NCBI RefSeq assembly: GCF_030547545.1 | Contig: NZ_JAUOQE010000016.1 | Coordinates: 1 to 64,000 of the forward strand | Source of the DNA: Amphritea sp. 1_MG-2023 | GTDB taxonomy: Bacteria > Pseudomonadota > Gammaproteobacteria > Pseudomonadales > Balneatricaceae | DNA: 64,000 bases | Reading direction: 5' to 3' | Shown: piece by piece, positions 36,959-45,482 of the stretch | Layout of the letters: each line of letters opens with the position of its first letter | How positions within the stretch are numbered: position 1 is the stretch's first letter | Program-made: the position numbers and the translations under genes | The notes under the pieces: generated by a model | The model's database searches: none | What the model was told of the DNA's origin: nothing | Seen by the model: only the letters and a program-made list of their open reading frames with translations

Positions 36959-37738
36959 TTAAAAGTTAAATACTTGTTTCAATAGATCGGTAGTACGGGC
37001 GGCAGGGTTTTCACGAATCTTTTTCTCTTCTGCTGCCAACATGGTAAACAGACCATCCAATGCGCCTTCGGTTACATAGTCTTCAAGATTATAGTTCTGC
37101 GCGAGATCGCCCACCATTGGCACTTGTGAGGCCTGTTGCGTCAGATCGCTATAAGATTTAGTCACTCCAACCTGTTCCATTGAGCTTTTGATGGAGGGAC
37201 GAAACAGTTCTTCTAAACGAGTCGAGGTTTTTTCGCGGAAATATTCCGTTGCGGCATTATCCGAACCGTTAAGAATCGTACGGGCATCTTCGATGCTCAT
37301 CTCTTTGATCGCCCCGACTAGAATCTCTGTCGCTTCGGGTGCGGCTTGTTCTGCCGCGCGGTTCATACTCAGTTCAAACGCTTCTACCTGCGACCCAAGC
37401 CCGAACTTTTTCAGCAGACTGCTAACCTTTTCTACTTGATCCGGTAGCGGGATTTTTATCTGATCATTATTGAAGTAGCCGTTTTCTTGGCTCACTGATT
37501 CAATCGCTTCACGGCTGCCGACTTCCAATGCTTCTTTTAAGCCTGCGATGACCGTGTCATAACTCAAGCTACTATCTGCGCTACTGGTTGAGGTGGAGCC
37601 GCTCTGTTGGCTTTCGAGTAATTGTTTACCGCCTTCTTCTACTTTCTTCAGTAGGTCACCGAAGCCGCCAAAAGCGGTAGCAGTGAGACTGCAGGTGAAC
37701 AGCGTGATAGCAACTTTGCTAAGAGTCTTGTTACGCAT
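36959..37738 (-). CDS. DUF4197 family exported protein
   Basis: The 259-residue protein has a signal peptide and the DUF4197 landmarks: GFGDLLKK near the mature start, KIPLPDQVEKVSSLLKKFG, ELSMNRAAEQAAPEA, DARTILNGSDNAATEYFREK and VGVTKSYSDL. The family is common in Proteobacteria and predicted periplasmic; no molecular function is established. It precedes the cyclophilin gene by 9 bases. Confidence 0.9.
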   Translation of the reverse strand: MRNKTLSKVAITLFTCSLTATAFGGFGDLLKKVEEGGKQLLESQQSGSTSTSSADSSLSYDTVIAGLKEALEVGSREAIESVSQENGYFNNDQIKIPLPDQVEKVSSLLKKFGLGSQVEAFELSMNRAAEQAAPEATEILVGAIKEMSIEDARTILNGSDNAATEYFREKTSTRLEELFRPSIKSSMEQVGVTKSYSDLTQQASQVPMVGDLAQNYNLEDYVTEGALDGLFTMLAAEEKKIRENPAARTTDLLKQVFNF

Positions 37739-38097
37739 AGTGTGTACTCCGAATGGGATGACCGATCTATTTACTGCAGTCTAATCATTAATGCTTAAAA
37801 TAACCTTAATCATTATGCCGATAAGGGCGAGAATTGCTGAAAATGTTTTGCATATCGGTTTATAAATCAAAACTTTACCTTTCTTAACATTTTAGCGGCT
37901 TATTTTTTTAATTCATCAGTTTAAAGTAAATGTATAGACGCACGCGCGATGTTTAGGTGGCGGGTAAGCGTCAAGGGCCGCTCCGCATTGGCCGAGCTAG
38001 CACAATCTCGAGATACGGTGATGAAAAGGTGATGGCCTCGCTATTCGCTCAGCAAAGCCTACCGGCTGAGTTAAACGCCATTGAGTTTGAAGGGGAT
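37739..38097. other. Intergenic region without a supported gene
   Basis: The first ~180 bases are AT-rich and probably contain the promoter of the DUF4197 operon on the minus strand. The rest (37957 onward) has a plus-strand open frame with no recognisable domain or ribosome site, which runs through the terminator hairpin and is not accepted as a gene. Confidence 0.5.
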
Positions 38098-38099
38098 CA

Positions 38100-38126
38100 A
38101 AAGCCGCGTACAGCGGCTTTTTTTTT
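38100..38126. terminator. Rho-independent terminator, usable in both directions
   Basis: AGCCGC (38102-38107) pairs with GCGGCT (38113-38118) around a GTACA loop. Nine T's (38118-38126) follow on the plus strand; read on the minus strand the stem is preceded by A's and followed by four T's. It lies 20 bases past the end of the minus-strand hypothetical gene, supporting that gene. Confidence 0.8.
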
Positions 38127-38145
38127 GCGGGAGGTCATCGAGCGG

Positions 38146-38571
38146 TTAGCGGTTAAGGCAGCGGTTTTCGATCGCTTTACCCGAGGGTAGGCTAAAGCGG
38201 CTTTTGTCATCGTTGAAGCGGCTGACGTTAGGGCAGTTATCTGGGTCAATCGCGATGCTCGGCAGAGGCAGTGCCCAGCCATTCTGGATGTCGTCATGAC
38301 GACGCGGTATTTTATAGCCGAAAATACTGCTGAAAGGTTTATCAGGGCGGTGAAGGGTCTCTTTTTTGAGAAAAAGGTGCCATTGATCGGTAGAGCCTAT
38401 ATAACGTGGTGGACGTTTATAGGCAGAAAGCACTCTGATCGATAACTGACGAAAATCAGTTAGAGAGGTTTCCGTTACAGTCAGATGGTCTTGACTGTTG
38501 AGAGTCATTCCTGAGTAACACTGACTCGTCAGCATCATACTCAGTACCATTGAAGATATACGTAACAACAT
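38146..38571 (-). CDS. Hypothetical exported protein next to a MITE
   Basis: The ATG at 38571 gives 141 residues starting MLLRISSMVLSMMLTSQCYSG, a plausible signal peptide. The body contains SIRVLSAYKRPPRYIGSTDQW and a basic segment but no recognised family. A longer frame to 38712 reads into the MITE and is not likely native. The 264-bp MITE sits only 23 bases upstream, so the gene's original promoter may have been displaced. A terminator follows the gene. Function unknown. Confidence 0.55.
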   Translation of the reverse strand: MLLRISSMVLSMMLTSQCYSGMTLNSQDHLTVTETSLTDFRQLSIRVLSAYKRPPRYIGSTDQWHLFLKKETLHRPDKPFSSIFGYKIPRRHDDIQNGWALPLPSIAIDPDNCPNVSRFNDDKSRFSLPSGKAIENRCLNR

Positions 38572-38594
38572 AGGTTTATACAATATAGAGTTAA

Positions 38595-38858
38595 GGAAGG
38601 TGCGAATAAGTCCGTTATGTTCTCTACGGACATGAGAATGGTCAGATACGCGAAAGCCGGTGCAGCGAAATGTCTGGACCTTTTCGAGCTGGCTGACAAA
38701 GTAGATGACCATTCTAATATCCGCCCTTCGGGGCTTTCAGAGAAGCAGGATCTCAGCGTTAACATTTTTCGACGTACAAACCAGTATGCCTGTAACGGTT
38801 GCCTTGATCTCCAGCTTCTCTGTCAGCCAGAGGCGTAATTGATTTATTCGCACCTTCC
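38595..38858 (+). mobile_element. 264-bp MITE with IS5-type termini, copy 2 (long form)
   Basis: Begins GGAAGGTGCGAATAAGTC and ends GATTTATTCGCACCTTCC (one mismatch in the inverted repeat). Flanks are TTAA on the left and CTAA on the right, a near-duplication. The interior is about 90% similar by eye to copy 3. The internal open frames are short and differ between copies, so no transposase is encoded. Confidence 0.88.
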
Positions 38859-38944
38859 CTAAACAACGGTTCGAGTTTTTAGCATGACGGTGAATAGACC
38901 GGTAGCGGCTATCAAACCTGATTATTGTAGAAAAATTCCATTGA

Positions 38945-39577
38945 TTATAAAGCGTTATGTTCTTCTAGTAGTGATGCGATACGCTTCGATAGCGCCTGAT
39001 AGCCTTCATTATTAAAATGCACAGCGTCAGACTTATACGCCGGTGTACGCAATAGCTCGGCAATGATCTGCGGTTCCCATACCAGTGAATAGTCTTCAGC
39101 TAATTGTTGATATAACGGCGCGCTATTGGAAAATAGTTTTTTTTCAGGCACCGCTAGCAATACAACATCGATCTGCTGTTGTTGTGCGAGGGTGATCATC
39201 TGTGCCAAATTTTGCTTTAACTGATGACGGTCTTGATTGCGAAGAATATCGTTACCGCCTTCCAGCAGTATTAACAGCGCCGGCTGATGTTGTTGCAGTA
39301 GCGTCGGCAAACGTTGTAAGCCTGCCGCACTCATTTCACCCGCGATGCCAGCATTGATGACGATGCGTCCCGTGAGTTGTTGCAGTTGACTCGGATAGTC
39401 ACCGCCTGCGGTACTGCCAATGCCTTGCGTGAGGCTATCGCCGAAGGCGAGAATAACGCCTTCGGGGGGAATATAGTTCAGTTCAGTTTTATCACTGCAG
39501 CCACTGATGATGAGCAGTAGTGAGATTAGCGCGCTTCTAACGGTTATTCCAAGCAATGCACTGCTCCAGAGTGACAC
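38945..39577 (-). CDS. SGNH-hydrolase family lipoprotein (TesA-like esterase)
   Basis: The protein has the four SGNH blocks: FGDSLTQG with the catalytic Ser, a Gly in [16 protein letters not shown] with the Asn, and DAVHFN with the Asp-His pair. The N-terminus carries a lipobox (LIISGC), so it is a lipid-anchored esterase or lysophospholipase, unlike soluble TesA. The ATG start at 39577 lies 41 bases inside the hisA-like gene; a TTG a few codons later would shorten the overlap and still give a full signal peptide. The two genes are translationally coupled. Confidence 0.88.
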   Translation of the reverse strand: MSLWSSALLGITVRSALISLLLIISGCSDKTELNYIPPEGVILAFGDSLTQGIGSTAGGDYPSQLQQLTGRIVINAGIAGEMSAAGLQRLPTLLQQHQPALLILLEGGNDILRNQDRHQLKQNLAQMITLAQQQQIDVVLLAVPEKKLFSNSAPLYQQLAEDYSLVWEPQIIAELLRTPAYKSDAVHFNNEGYQALSKRIASLLEEHNAL

Positions 39578-40292
39578 CGTTACCGCCGAAGATATCCAGT
39601 GCGCTGCCGATGGTTAGGTCAACTTTACCGGCGGATAAGCGATCGACCAGCTTGAGATCATCGAGTGAGCGGGCCCCACCGGCATAGGTCACCGGAATAG
39701 GGCAGGCTTCACCCAAGAGCGTCACTAAGTCTTCATCGATACCGGCTTGTAGGCCTTCGACATCGGCGGCATGAATAAGGAATTCCGCACAGTGCTGACT
39801 CAACTCAGCGAGTGTTGCGGCGTTGACGGCGGTATCGGTGACCGTTTGCCAGCGATCGGTGGCGATATGCCAGCCGCGGTCTGTGCGGCGACAACTGAGA
39901 TCTAGAATGAGACGTTCTTTTCCGGTTAGTGCTTTGATCTGTTCTAATCGTTGCCAGCTAAACTGCCCGTTATCAAATAGATAAGAGGTGACGATGACAT
40001 GCGATGCACCCGCCTGAAGAAACTCTACCGCATTGCTATGATTGACGCCGCCGCCAAATTGTAAGCCATTGGGCCAAGTGGCCAATGCTTTCAAGGCTTG
40101 CTCTTTATTGCCAGGCCCCAGAGCGATGACATGGCCGCCGGTCAGGTTATGCTGACGATAAAGGTTAGCGTAATATTCGGCATCATATTGACTAACGAAA
40201 TTGGTTTTTGCGCCCTGATCATTCAGGCTACCACCAACAATCTGTTTAACTTGACCTTGATGTAGATCAATACAGGGGCGAAACTGGGTCAA
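39537..40292 (-). CDS. hisA: Eukaryotic-type HisA (ProFAR isomerase, HIS6-like)
   Basis: HisA converts ProFAR to PRFAR in histidine biosynthesis. This 251-residue protein is of the eukaryotic HIS6 type rather than the usual bacterial His[68 protein letters not shown] and [15 protein letters not shown] match the yeast HIS6 block order. The start codon is TTG, supported by GGAGAG seven bases upstream. No other his gene is nearby, and it overlaps an esterase gene, so it is a stand-alone copy. Whether the organism also has a bacterial hisA cannot be seen. Confidence 0.9.
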   Translation of the reverse strand: MTQFRPCIDLHQGQVKQIVGGSLNDQGAKTNFVSQYDAEYYANLYRQHNLTGGHVIALGPGNKEQALKALATWPNGLQFGGGVNHSNAVEFLQAGASHVIVTSYLFDNGQFSWQRLEQIKALTGKERLILDLSCRRTDRGWHIATDRWQTVTDTAVNAATLAELSQHCAEFLIHAADVEGLQAGIDEDLVTLLGEACPIPVTYAGGARSLDDLKLVDRLSAGKVDLTIGSALDIFGGNGVTLEQCIAWNNR

Positions 40293-40481
40293 AAGGTTCT
40301 CTCCGAAATTCTCGATATCAGCGGGCTATTGTAGCAGAAAGCGGTCTTACCACTAACAGGCGAAAGAATTTCTGTCATACTTCAGGCATAATTATACTGA
40401 ACAAATCTTCGTGATGAGGGTCACACCATCATCCCGTGGTGTAGTCTATCGTTAAGTATTATTAAGACAGAGTGGCAGCGT

Positions 40482-41834
40482 TTGAAAATCGATAATATTA
40501 GTGTGCGACTAACGTCGTTTGCTCGCTCGGTCAAATCCGTGCTGAGTCATCTTCCAACTCCGCACCGCGTTGTGCTGGGGAGTGTTTGTCTGGTCTTGTT
40601 AGTGTCATTGACGCTCTCCGATGATAGTTCTGCTGTGCCGGTGGCGCCAGGACAGTTTCGTAGTAACCTCGATCTTGAGCTACCTAAAGCTGAATCAGTC
40701 AGCCTAGATGAGCCGTCTGAGAGTGCCCAAGAGCCCAGCGCTATTGATGACCCCTCGATCAGTTATGTAGTGAAAAAAGGCGATACCTTAAGCACCATTT
40801 TTGATTTCTTGCACATTTCGCAAGCAACCCTCTATCAGTTAATGGAAGCCGATCTTAACCTGTTGGCGCTGGATACCATTCAGCCGGGTCATCAGTTGGG
40901 ATTTAATTTTGATGAGCATGGCTTGAAGCAGTTTATCTTCCGCTCGGGGCTGACCTATCAGGTGACGTTTGATCGCAGCGCTAAGGGCGATTTTGAGTTT
41001 AAAGAGTATATCGAAAAAGGCGGTTATCGTCGGCAAATTATCAGCGGTACGGTTGAGGGTGATCTACCGCGCTCGATGAAACGCGCCGGTGCGCGTATTG
41101 CAGAAGCCTATCAGGTGACGAACCTGTTGAAAGAGCGAATGAACTTTAGAAGTCATCTGCGAGCCGGTGATCAGTTTCAGTTAGCGGTGTCACGTCAGTA
41201 TGTTAACGGTGAATATACCGGTAACAGTATTATCGAGGGCTTCGTCTATGAGGGTGCCGTTCGTCAACAGTCAGCGTTTTTGTTTGATGGTAATTATTTT
41301 GATGCCGATGGTGAAAGTCTAGAAAAAGCCTTTCAACGTATTCCGCTGGCAAAGCGTTATCGCATCTCTTCAAGTTTTAATCCTAAACGTCGGCACCCCG
41401 TTACCAAGTTGATTCGTCCCCATAATGGTACTGACTTTGCCGTTGGCATCGGTACACCGGTACTCGCTGCGGGTGATGGCGTAGTGCGTCGAGTGATCAA
41501 GCACCGTTATGCGGGTCTATATATTGAGATTCAGCATAATCAGAAATACAAAACCCGTTATCTACACTTGAGCAAAGCCTACGTGCGTAAAGGTCAGAAG
41601 GTTTCCCGTGGACAGAAAATTGCGGCATCTGGTAATTCAGGTCGTTCAACGGGGGCCCATCTCCACTATGAGTTACACGTCAATGGTCGTCCGGTGAACG
41701 CGATGACGGCGAAGATTCCGGTGGTACAGACGATCGCGCGTAACAAGCGAAACGCCTTTAAACAACAGGTGGCCATGCTGACAACTCAGATGTCAGAGCA
41801 ACTGATGTTGGCCGAAAAGCAGCCATCAGAATAG
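40482..41834 (+). CDS. LysM-M23 peptidoglycan endopeptidase (MepM-like)
   Basis: The 450-residue protein has an N-terminal membrane anchor (about residues 30-50) and a LysM-like domain (YVVKKGDTLSTIFDFLHIS, about 88-140). An OapA/YebA-type middle region and a C-terminal M23 (LytM) domain follow. The zinc ligands are present: HNGTD at about residue 313 and HLHYELH at about 393. It should cleave peptide cross-links in the periplasm during wall growth. The assigned start is TTG at 40482; no good ATG is nearby, and a GTG at 40503 is the main alternative. Confidence 0.9.
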   Translation: MKIDNISVRLTSFARSVKSVLSHLPTPHRVVLGSVCLVLLVSLTLSDDSSAVPVAPGQFRSNLDLELPKAESVSLDEPSESAQEPSAIDDPSISYVVKKGDTLSTIFDFLHISQATLYQLMEADLNLLALDTIQPGHQLGFNFDEHGLKQFIFRSGLTYQVTFDRSAKGDFEFKEYIEKGGYRRQIISGTVEGDLPRSMKRAGARIAEAYQVTNLLKERMNFRSHLRAGDQFQLAVSRQYVNGEYTGNSIIEGFVYEGAVRQQSAFLFDGNYFDADGESLEKAFQRIPLAKRYRISSSFNPKRRHPVTKLIRPHNGTDFAVGIGTPVLAAGDGVVRRVIKHRYAGLYIEIQHNQKYKTRYLHLSKAYVRKGQKVSRGQKIAASGNSGRSTGAHLHYELHVNGRPVNAMTAKIPVVQTIARNKRNAFKQQVAMLTTQMSEQLMLAEKQPSE

Positions 41835-41895
41835 CGCCGCTTGCTGCGGTGCATAACTGATGGGAAAGGTAGAGAGGTATTAACGGATGATAATC

Positions 41896-41930
41896 CTCAG
41901 CGTGCGGCAATCAGTGATCGACACGCTGAG
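41896..41930. terminator. Inverted repeat after the M23 peptidase gene
   Basis: CTCAGCGTG (41896-41904) and CACGCTGAG (41922-41930) are perfect 9-base inverted repeats with a 17-base loop, between the convergent M23 and HpaD-like genes. No T-tract follows, so terminator function is tentative. Confidence 0.45.
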
Positions 41931-42005
41931 TTATCCACAGTGAAGGTTAGATCAATCTAGCCGTAGGCTGTAACCGGTTGGCATACTCTGTTAATTGACG
42001 CTCGG

Positions 42006-42854
42006 TTAAACAGGAAAAATCACATTGCACTGTCCGGTGCCTGAGCTTGGGAAGTACTCGGTCATTATTTCGGCACAGCCGGTATAGTTATCCCAACCCA
42101 ATAGGCCAAACAGCATGGCGGTATCGTGCATCCCCCCTTCGCCCGCACAATCTTTGGCGTATTTTGGCAGAATTTCAAGAAAGGCTTTAGCTTTGCCTGA
42201 TTTCCACATATCCAGCACCATTAAATCAATCTCCTGATTCATTGGTTCACTGATTTTGAACATGTAGTCGCCAACCACCTTGTTGGGTGGGATGCGGTGG
42301 GATAATGAGCCGCTGGCGAGGAAGGCTACGCGTTTATCGGATTGTTTAATCGCTTCGAGCACCGCTTCGCCAACCTGTTTAGACTCTTCCATATCTGCGT
42401 CATACATCCAGCCGGCGATGGAAACCACTTTGATATCGTTACCAATACCCAGATAGCGCAATGGCACCAGAGTGCCGTACTGTAATTCTAGGGTTGCTAC
42501 TTCATGGTGGCAGAGAGTCTTGACTCCGTTAGCGGTGGCGATAGCCGCAATCTGTTGCCCCAGTTCGGGGTCACCCCTGTGGCTATACTCCATATTATTC
42601 AGAAAGTGTGGAAACTCGGTGCTGGTGAACACACCGGACATATCCGGCTTGGCATTGATATGAAAACCCGCATTCACCAGCCAGTGGGTATCTGAAATAA
42701 CCACCGTATCGACGTTTAGCTCACGACACATATCCCCGATGCGACGCAACCCCTGAATAGCTGATTCGCGGATACCGTTGAGCGGTCCTTCTTGTTCAGA
42801 AATAAACATCGATGGCACATGTGTTATTTTTGCTGCTAGAACCAATTCGCCCAT
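42006..42854 (-). CDS. Class III extradiol ring-cleavage dioxygenase (HpaD-like)
   Basis: HpaD-type enzymes open the ring of 3,4-dihydroxyphenylacetate using Fe or Mn. The 282-residue protein follows HpaD along its length: LAAKITHVPSMF, VISDTHWLVNAGFHIN, SHRGDPELGQQIA, YGTLVPLRYL, LASGSLSHRIPP, GGMHDTAMLFGLLGWD and a FPSSGTGQCNVIFPV end. The metal-site His residues in the first three motifs are present. GAGGTGAG precedes the ATG. No other hpa genes are nearby, so the substrate may be a different catechol. It lies downstream of an AraC-type regulator on the same strand. Confidence 0.9.
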   Translation of the reverse strand: MGELVLAAKITHVPSMFISEQEGPLNGIRESAIQGLRRIGDMCRELNVDTVVISDTHWLVNAGFHINAKPDMSGVFTSTEFPHFLNNMEYSHRGDPELGQQIAAIATANGVKTLCHHEVATLELQYGTLVPLRYLGIGNDIKVVSIAGWMYDADMEESKQVGEAVLEAIKQSDKRVAFLASGSLSHRIPPNKVVGDYMFKISEPMNQEIDLMVLDMWKSGKAKAFLEILPKYAKDCAGEGGMHDTAMLFGLLGWDNYTGCAEIMTEYFPSSGTGQCNVIFPV

Positions 42855-43018
42855 AACTCACCTCAGTTGTTTTTTATTTGAATAGTCGTGCTGGATCAAA
42901 TATCCATTGAGCGTGAGTATACGGCGGGTTTTGTATAGCCCTTTGCCATTTAAAGCAAAGCTCTTACCATTTAAGACAGATGTTTTTTAATGCAACGGTG
43001 AGTTGCTCCTATGACAAA

Positions 43019-44083
43019 TTACGTTGTCGGATTCGCTAAATGACGGGCACGAAAGGCGGTGGGTGTTTCGCCGGTCCAGCGTTTAAAGGCGCGGTTAAGG
43101 TGGGCCGGATCAGAAAAACCCAGCGAGTAAGCGATTTGAGTAATATTCTGCCGTGAATGTTGTAAATACTGACGGGCCAACTCTTCACGGATCTGATCTC
43201 GCAGCGCCTGTAGCGGGGTACCGTTTTGACTCAGCTTATATTGTAGGGTTCGGGGAGACATCTTTAGTTCATTGGCAACCGCATCTAAGGTTGTCAGCCC
43301 GAGGGGCATCAGATTAATCAGAGCACTGCGTACGGTGCCAGAAAGGTCGGCCATTTGTAACCGTTGGAGATACTCTTCAACTAACTTGTCATTTTGCTCT
43401 GCCAGTAAACGGTTGCCTGCCGGGAGGGGGTGATTCAGTTGCTCGGCACTGAGCTGTAGAGCGTTGCAAGGCTGACCGAACAGTACCGGGCACTGGAAGT
43501 AAGTTTCCCAGCGGTCGGGGTTAGCCGGGGTTGGGCGGGTAAAACTGACCGCATGGGGCGAAAAGTGCTGATCGGACATATCGCGAAACATTTTCACTAC
43601 CGCGCCGAAAAAGTAATCGACACCTTCATCGGTGACCAAAGGTTGTTGAGCGGATTTTTTTACCTGCATGTAGAAGTCAACGATTTGCCTGTTTGACGCC
43701 TTAAGCGACAGAGAACAACCATCATTGAGTAATACTTCAAAACGCACCATGCGTTGAAGTGCATCGAGCAGGTGGCTACTGGCCCAGAGTGAAAATCCCA
43801 GCGCATGGAAGGTGGTTGGGCAAACATACTCAGCGACCCGTAACCCAATATCCTCTTGGCCAGTTTCGGCCAGCGCCAAACGCCATAACTGCCGAGTATT
43901 ATCAGAGGAGAAACGGATATCGGTGTCGCGCTGGCGGGATAAATCGACGCCTGCCGCCTGTAGTAAACGGTCGCCATCATACCCTAGGGCATCCAGCGCC
44001 CGCCCCACGGCGACAGACCAACCTCCCACCACGGTGGAAGATTGTTGGGCGTTCATGTCGCTTGGCTGAGTCTTTTTATTCAT
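43019..44083 (-). CDS. AraC-family regulator with Arabinose_bd-type (OruR-like) N-terminal domain
   Basis: The 354-residue protein has an N-terminal ligand domain of the Arabinose_bd type (ALDALGYDGDRLLQAAGVD ... VCPTTFHALGFSLWASSHL). Its C-terminal AraC HTH region contains LDAVANELKMSPRTLQYKLSQ and ITQIAYSLGFSDPAHLNRAF, ending KRWTGETPTAFRARH. It sits head-to-head with the acetoin-dehydrogenase-like operon across 371 bases that contain repeated TGCGACA sites, and upstream of the HpaD-like gene. The best prediction is that it activates the divergent operon. Effector unknown. Confidence 0.9.
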   Translation of the reverse strand: MNKKTQPSDMNAQQSSTVVGGWSVAVGRALDALGYDGDRLLQAAGVDLSRQRDTDIRFSSDNTRQLWRLALAETGQEDIGLRVAEYVCPTTFHALGFSLWASSHLLDALQRMVRFEVLLNDGCSLSLKASNRQIVDFYMQVKKSAQQPLVTDEGVDYFFGAVVKMFRDMSDQHFSPHAVSFTRPTPANPDRWETYFQCPVLFGQPCNALQLSAEQLNHPLPAGNRLLAEQNDKLVEEYLQRLQMADLSGTVRSALINLMPLGLTTLDAVANELKMSPRTLQYKLSQNGTPLQALRDQIREELARQYLQHSRQNITQIAYSLGFSDPAHLNRAFKRWTGETPTAFRARHLANPTT

Positions 44084-44240
44084 GGCACTTGTGACACACC
44101 TAACCGAAGAAGTGCTCAGTGTATTGAAAATCCTATAAGGGATACAAACTTATCCACTGCAATGGATGATATTGGTCAATAAGCGCCCGGTAGTGGTTGA
44201 CCCTTTGAATCAGTGGGTGAGTGATTAGTGGTTTCGGCGT

Positions 44241-44333
44241 TGCGACACACAAGACAACGGTTTTATCGATGTTGTGTTAAGGGTGGAACAGAGTGTCGCA
44301 TCGGCTGCGACACCTTGATCTATTGACGTCGCA
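44241..44333. promoter_or_regulatory. Cluster of TGCGACAC half-sites, candidate AraC-type operator
   Basis: GTGTCGCA (44293-44300) and TGCGACAC (44306-44313) form a perfect inverted repeat around TCGGC. A further TGCGACAC lies at 44241-44248 and a GTCGCA at 44328-44333. Repeated half-sites between the divergent regulator and the operon are what an AraC-family operator would look like. Confidence 0.55.
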
Positions 44334-44395
44334 GAAACGATCAGGCGTGATTCATATTTAGCTTTAAATTGTTTTAAATCAATGGCTTATTGTTT

Positions 44396-44411
44396 TGGTA
44401 TGGGGCTTGCT
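44396..44411 (+). promoter_or_regulatory. Possible sigma-54 (-24/-12) promoter of the acetoin-type operon
   Basis: TGGTATGGGGCTTGCT matches the TGG-N3-G-N4-TTGC(A/T) core of sigma-54 promoters with exact spacing, about 45 bases before the first start codon. Acetoin operons are often sigma-54 dependent, but no sigma-54 activator is encoded nearby, so this is a candidate only. Confidence 0.4.
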
Positions 44412-44454
44412 TTTACCTAGGTATAAAAAAATAACTGATACCTTGGAGTCCGCT

Positions 44455-45441
44455 ATGAAACCGAATCAGGAACAGCTGCTATGGATGTATAAGCACATGC
44501 TTATTAGTCGCTTCTTCGAAGAAGCGATTGAAACTATTTACATGGAAGGTAAAAAACCTGCGTTCAACATGGCCAATGGGCCGATTCCCGGAGAAATGCA
44601 TCTGTCTAATGGGCAAGAGCCGTGTGCGGTGGGTGTCTGTGCTCATCTGACAGCGGAAGATATCGTCACTCATACCCATCGTCCCCATCATGTGGCAATC
44701 GCCAAAGGCGTTAACTTAAAAGCGATGACGGCGGAGATCTTTGGCAAGGAAACCGGGTTGAGCGGTGGCCGTGGCGGCCATATGCATATTTTTGATAGCG
44801 CCGTTAATTTCTCGTGTTCCGGCATTATTGGCCAAAGTCTTGGACCTGCGGTGGGGGCAGCGTTATCCCGTGTGATGCAAAAGAAGAGTGGTGTTGCTGT
44901 GGCTTATCTCGGCGATGCAGCGGCCAATCAAGGGGTTTTTCATGAGGCACTGAATATGGCGGCTGTTTGGCGCTTACCCGTGATTTTTATCATTGAAGAT
45001 AATGCCTGGGGTATCTCTGTGCCTAAACGAAGCAGTACCGCGATTGAGCGTAACTCCGACCGGGCTGCTGCTTACGGTATGCCGGGTGAGTTTATTCCTG
45101 GTAATGACCCGGTTGCCATCTTTGATGTGGTGGGCGAAGCCATTGCCCGTGCTCGACAGGGTGAGGGGCCGACGCTTATTGAAATTGAAACCTCGCGTTT
45201 AGCGGGTCACTTCATGGGTGACGCTGAAGCTTATCGTCCGGCTGGAGAGAAGGACGCCTTGCAAAAGCTTGATCCTATTCCTGCGATGAAGCAGCGACTT
45301 CTAGAACAAGATTTACTGAATGATACCACCGATGCCGCACTGATTGAGGAAGCGCACGCCATTGTTGATGACGCTATTCAGTTTGCCCGTGACAGTGATT
45401 ATGCCGCACCAGAAACCGCGATGGACAAAGTATTTATTTAA
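44455..45441 (+). CDS. acoA: Acetoin-dehydrogenase-like TPP-dependent E1 alpha subunit
   Basis: The ATG at 44455 is preferred for its TTGGAG ribosome site; it gives 328 residues, the length of AcoA. E1 alpha with E1 beta binds thiamine diphosphate and cleaves a ketone or 2-oxoacid, passing the acyl group to lipoyl-E2. The TPP/Mg region reads YLGDAAANQGVFHEALNMA followed by FIIEDNAWG, so the usual GDG is GDA and the usual NN is DN; the direct Mg ligands (Asp and second Asn) remain. TGLSGGRGGHMH-type and EIETSRLAGHFMGDAEAYR segments are also typical. First gene of an operon with E1 beta, lipoyl protein, E2 core and ligase. Confidence 0.87.
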   Translation: MKPNQEQLLWMYKHMLISRFFEEAIETIYMEGKKPAFNMANGPIPGEMHLSNGQEPCAVGVCAHLTAEDIVTHTHRPHHVAIAKGVNLKAMTAEIFGKETGLSGGRGGHMHIFDSAVNFSCSGIIGQSLGPAVGAALSRVMQKKSGVAVAYLGDAAANQGVFHEALNMAAVWRLPVIFIIEDNAWGISVPKRSSTAIERNSDRAAAYGMPGEFIPGNDPVAIFDVVGEAIARARQGEGPTLIEIETSRLAGHFMGDAEAYRPAGEKDALQKLDPIPAMKQRLLEQDLLNDTTDAALIEEAHAIVDDAIQFARDSDYAAPETAMDKVFI

Positions 45442-45482
45442 ACGGTGCTGGCAAATTAGATCCGCTTTCAGGAGAGATAAAA

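Noticed and set aside
37957-38190. Plus-strand open frame of 77 codons
   Set aside because: It runs through a terminator hairpin, has no ribosome site and no recognisable domain; the minus-strand gene next to the terminator explains that signal better.
38617-38838. Open frame inside the long MITE (also at 53647-53850)
   Set aside because: The predicted peptides diverge by frameshift between the two copies after about 50 residues and do not resemble a transposase.
44395-44454. Upstream GTG-type start extending E1 alpha by 20 residues
   Set aside because: The extension has no ribosome site, overlaps the promoter-like element, and AcoA proteins start at the ATG chosen.
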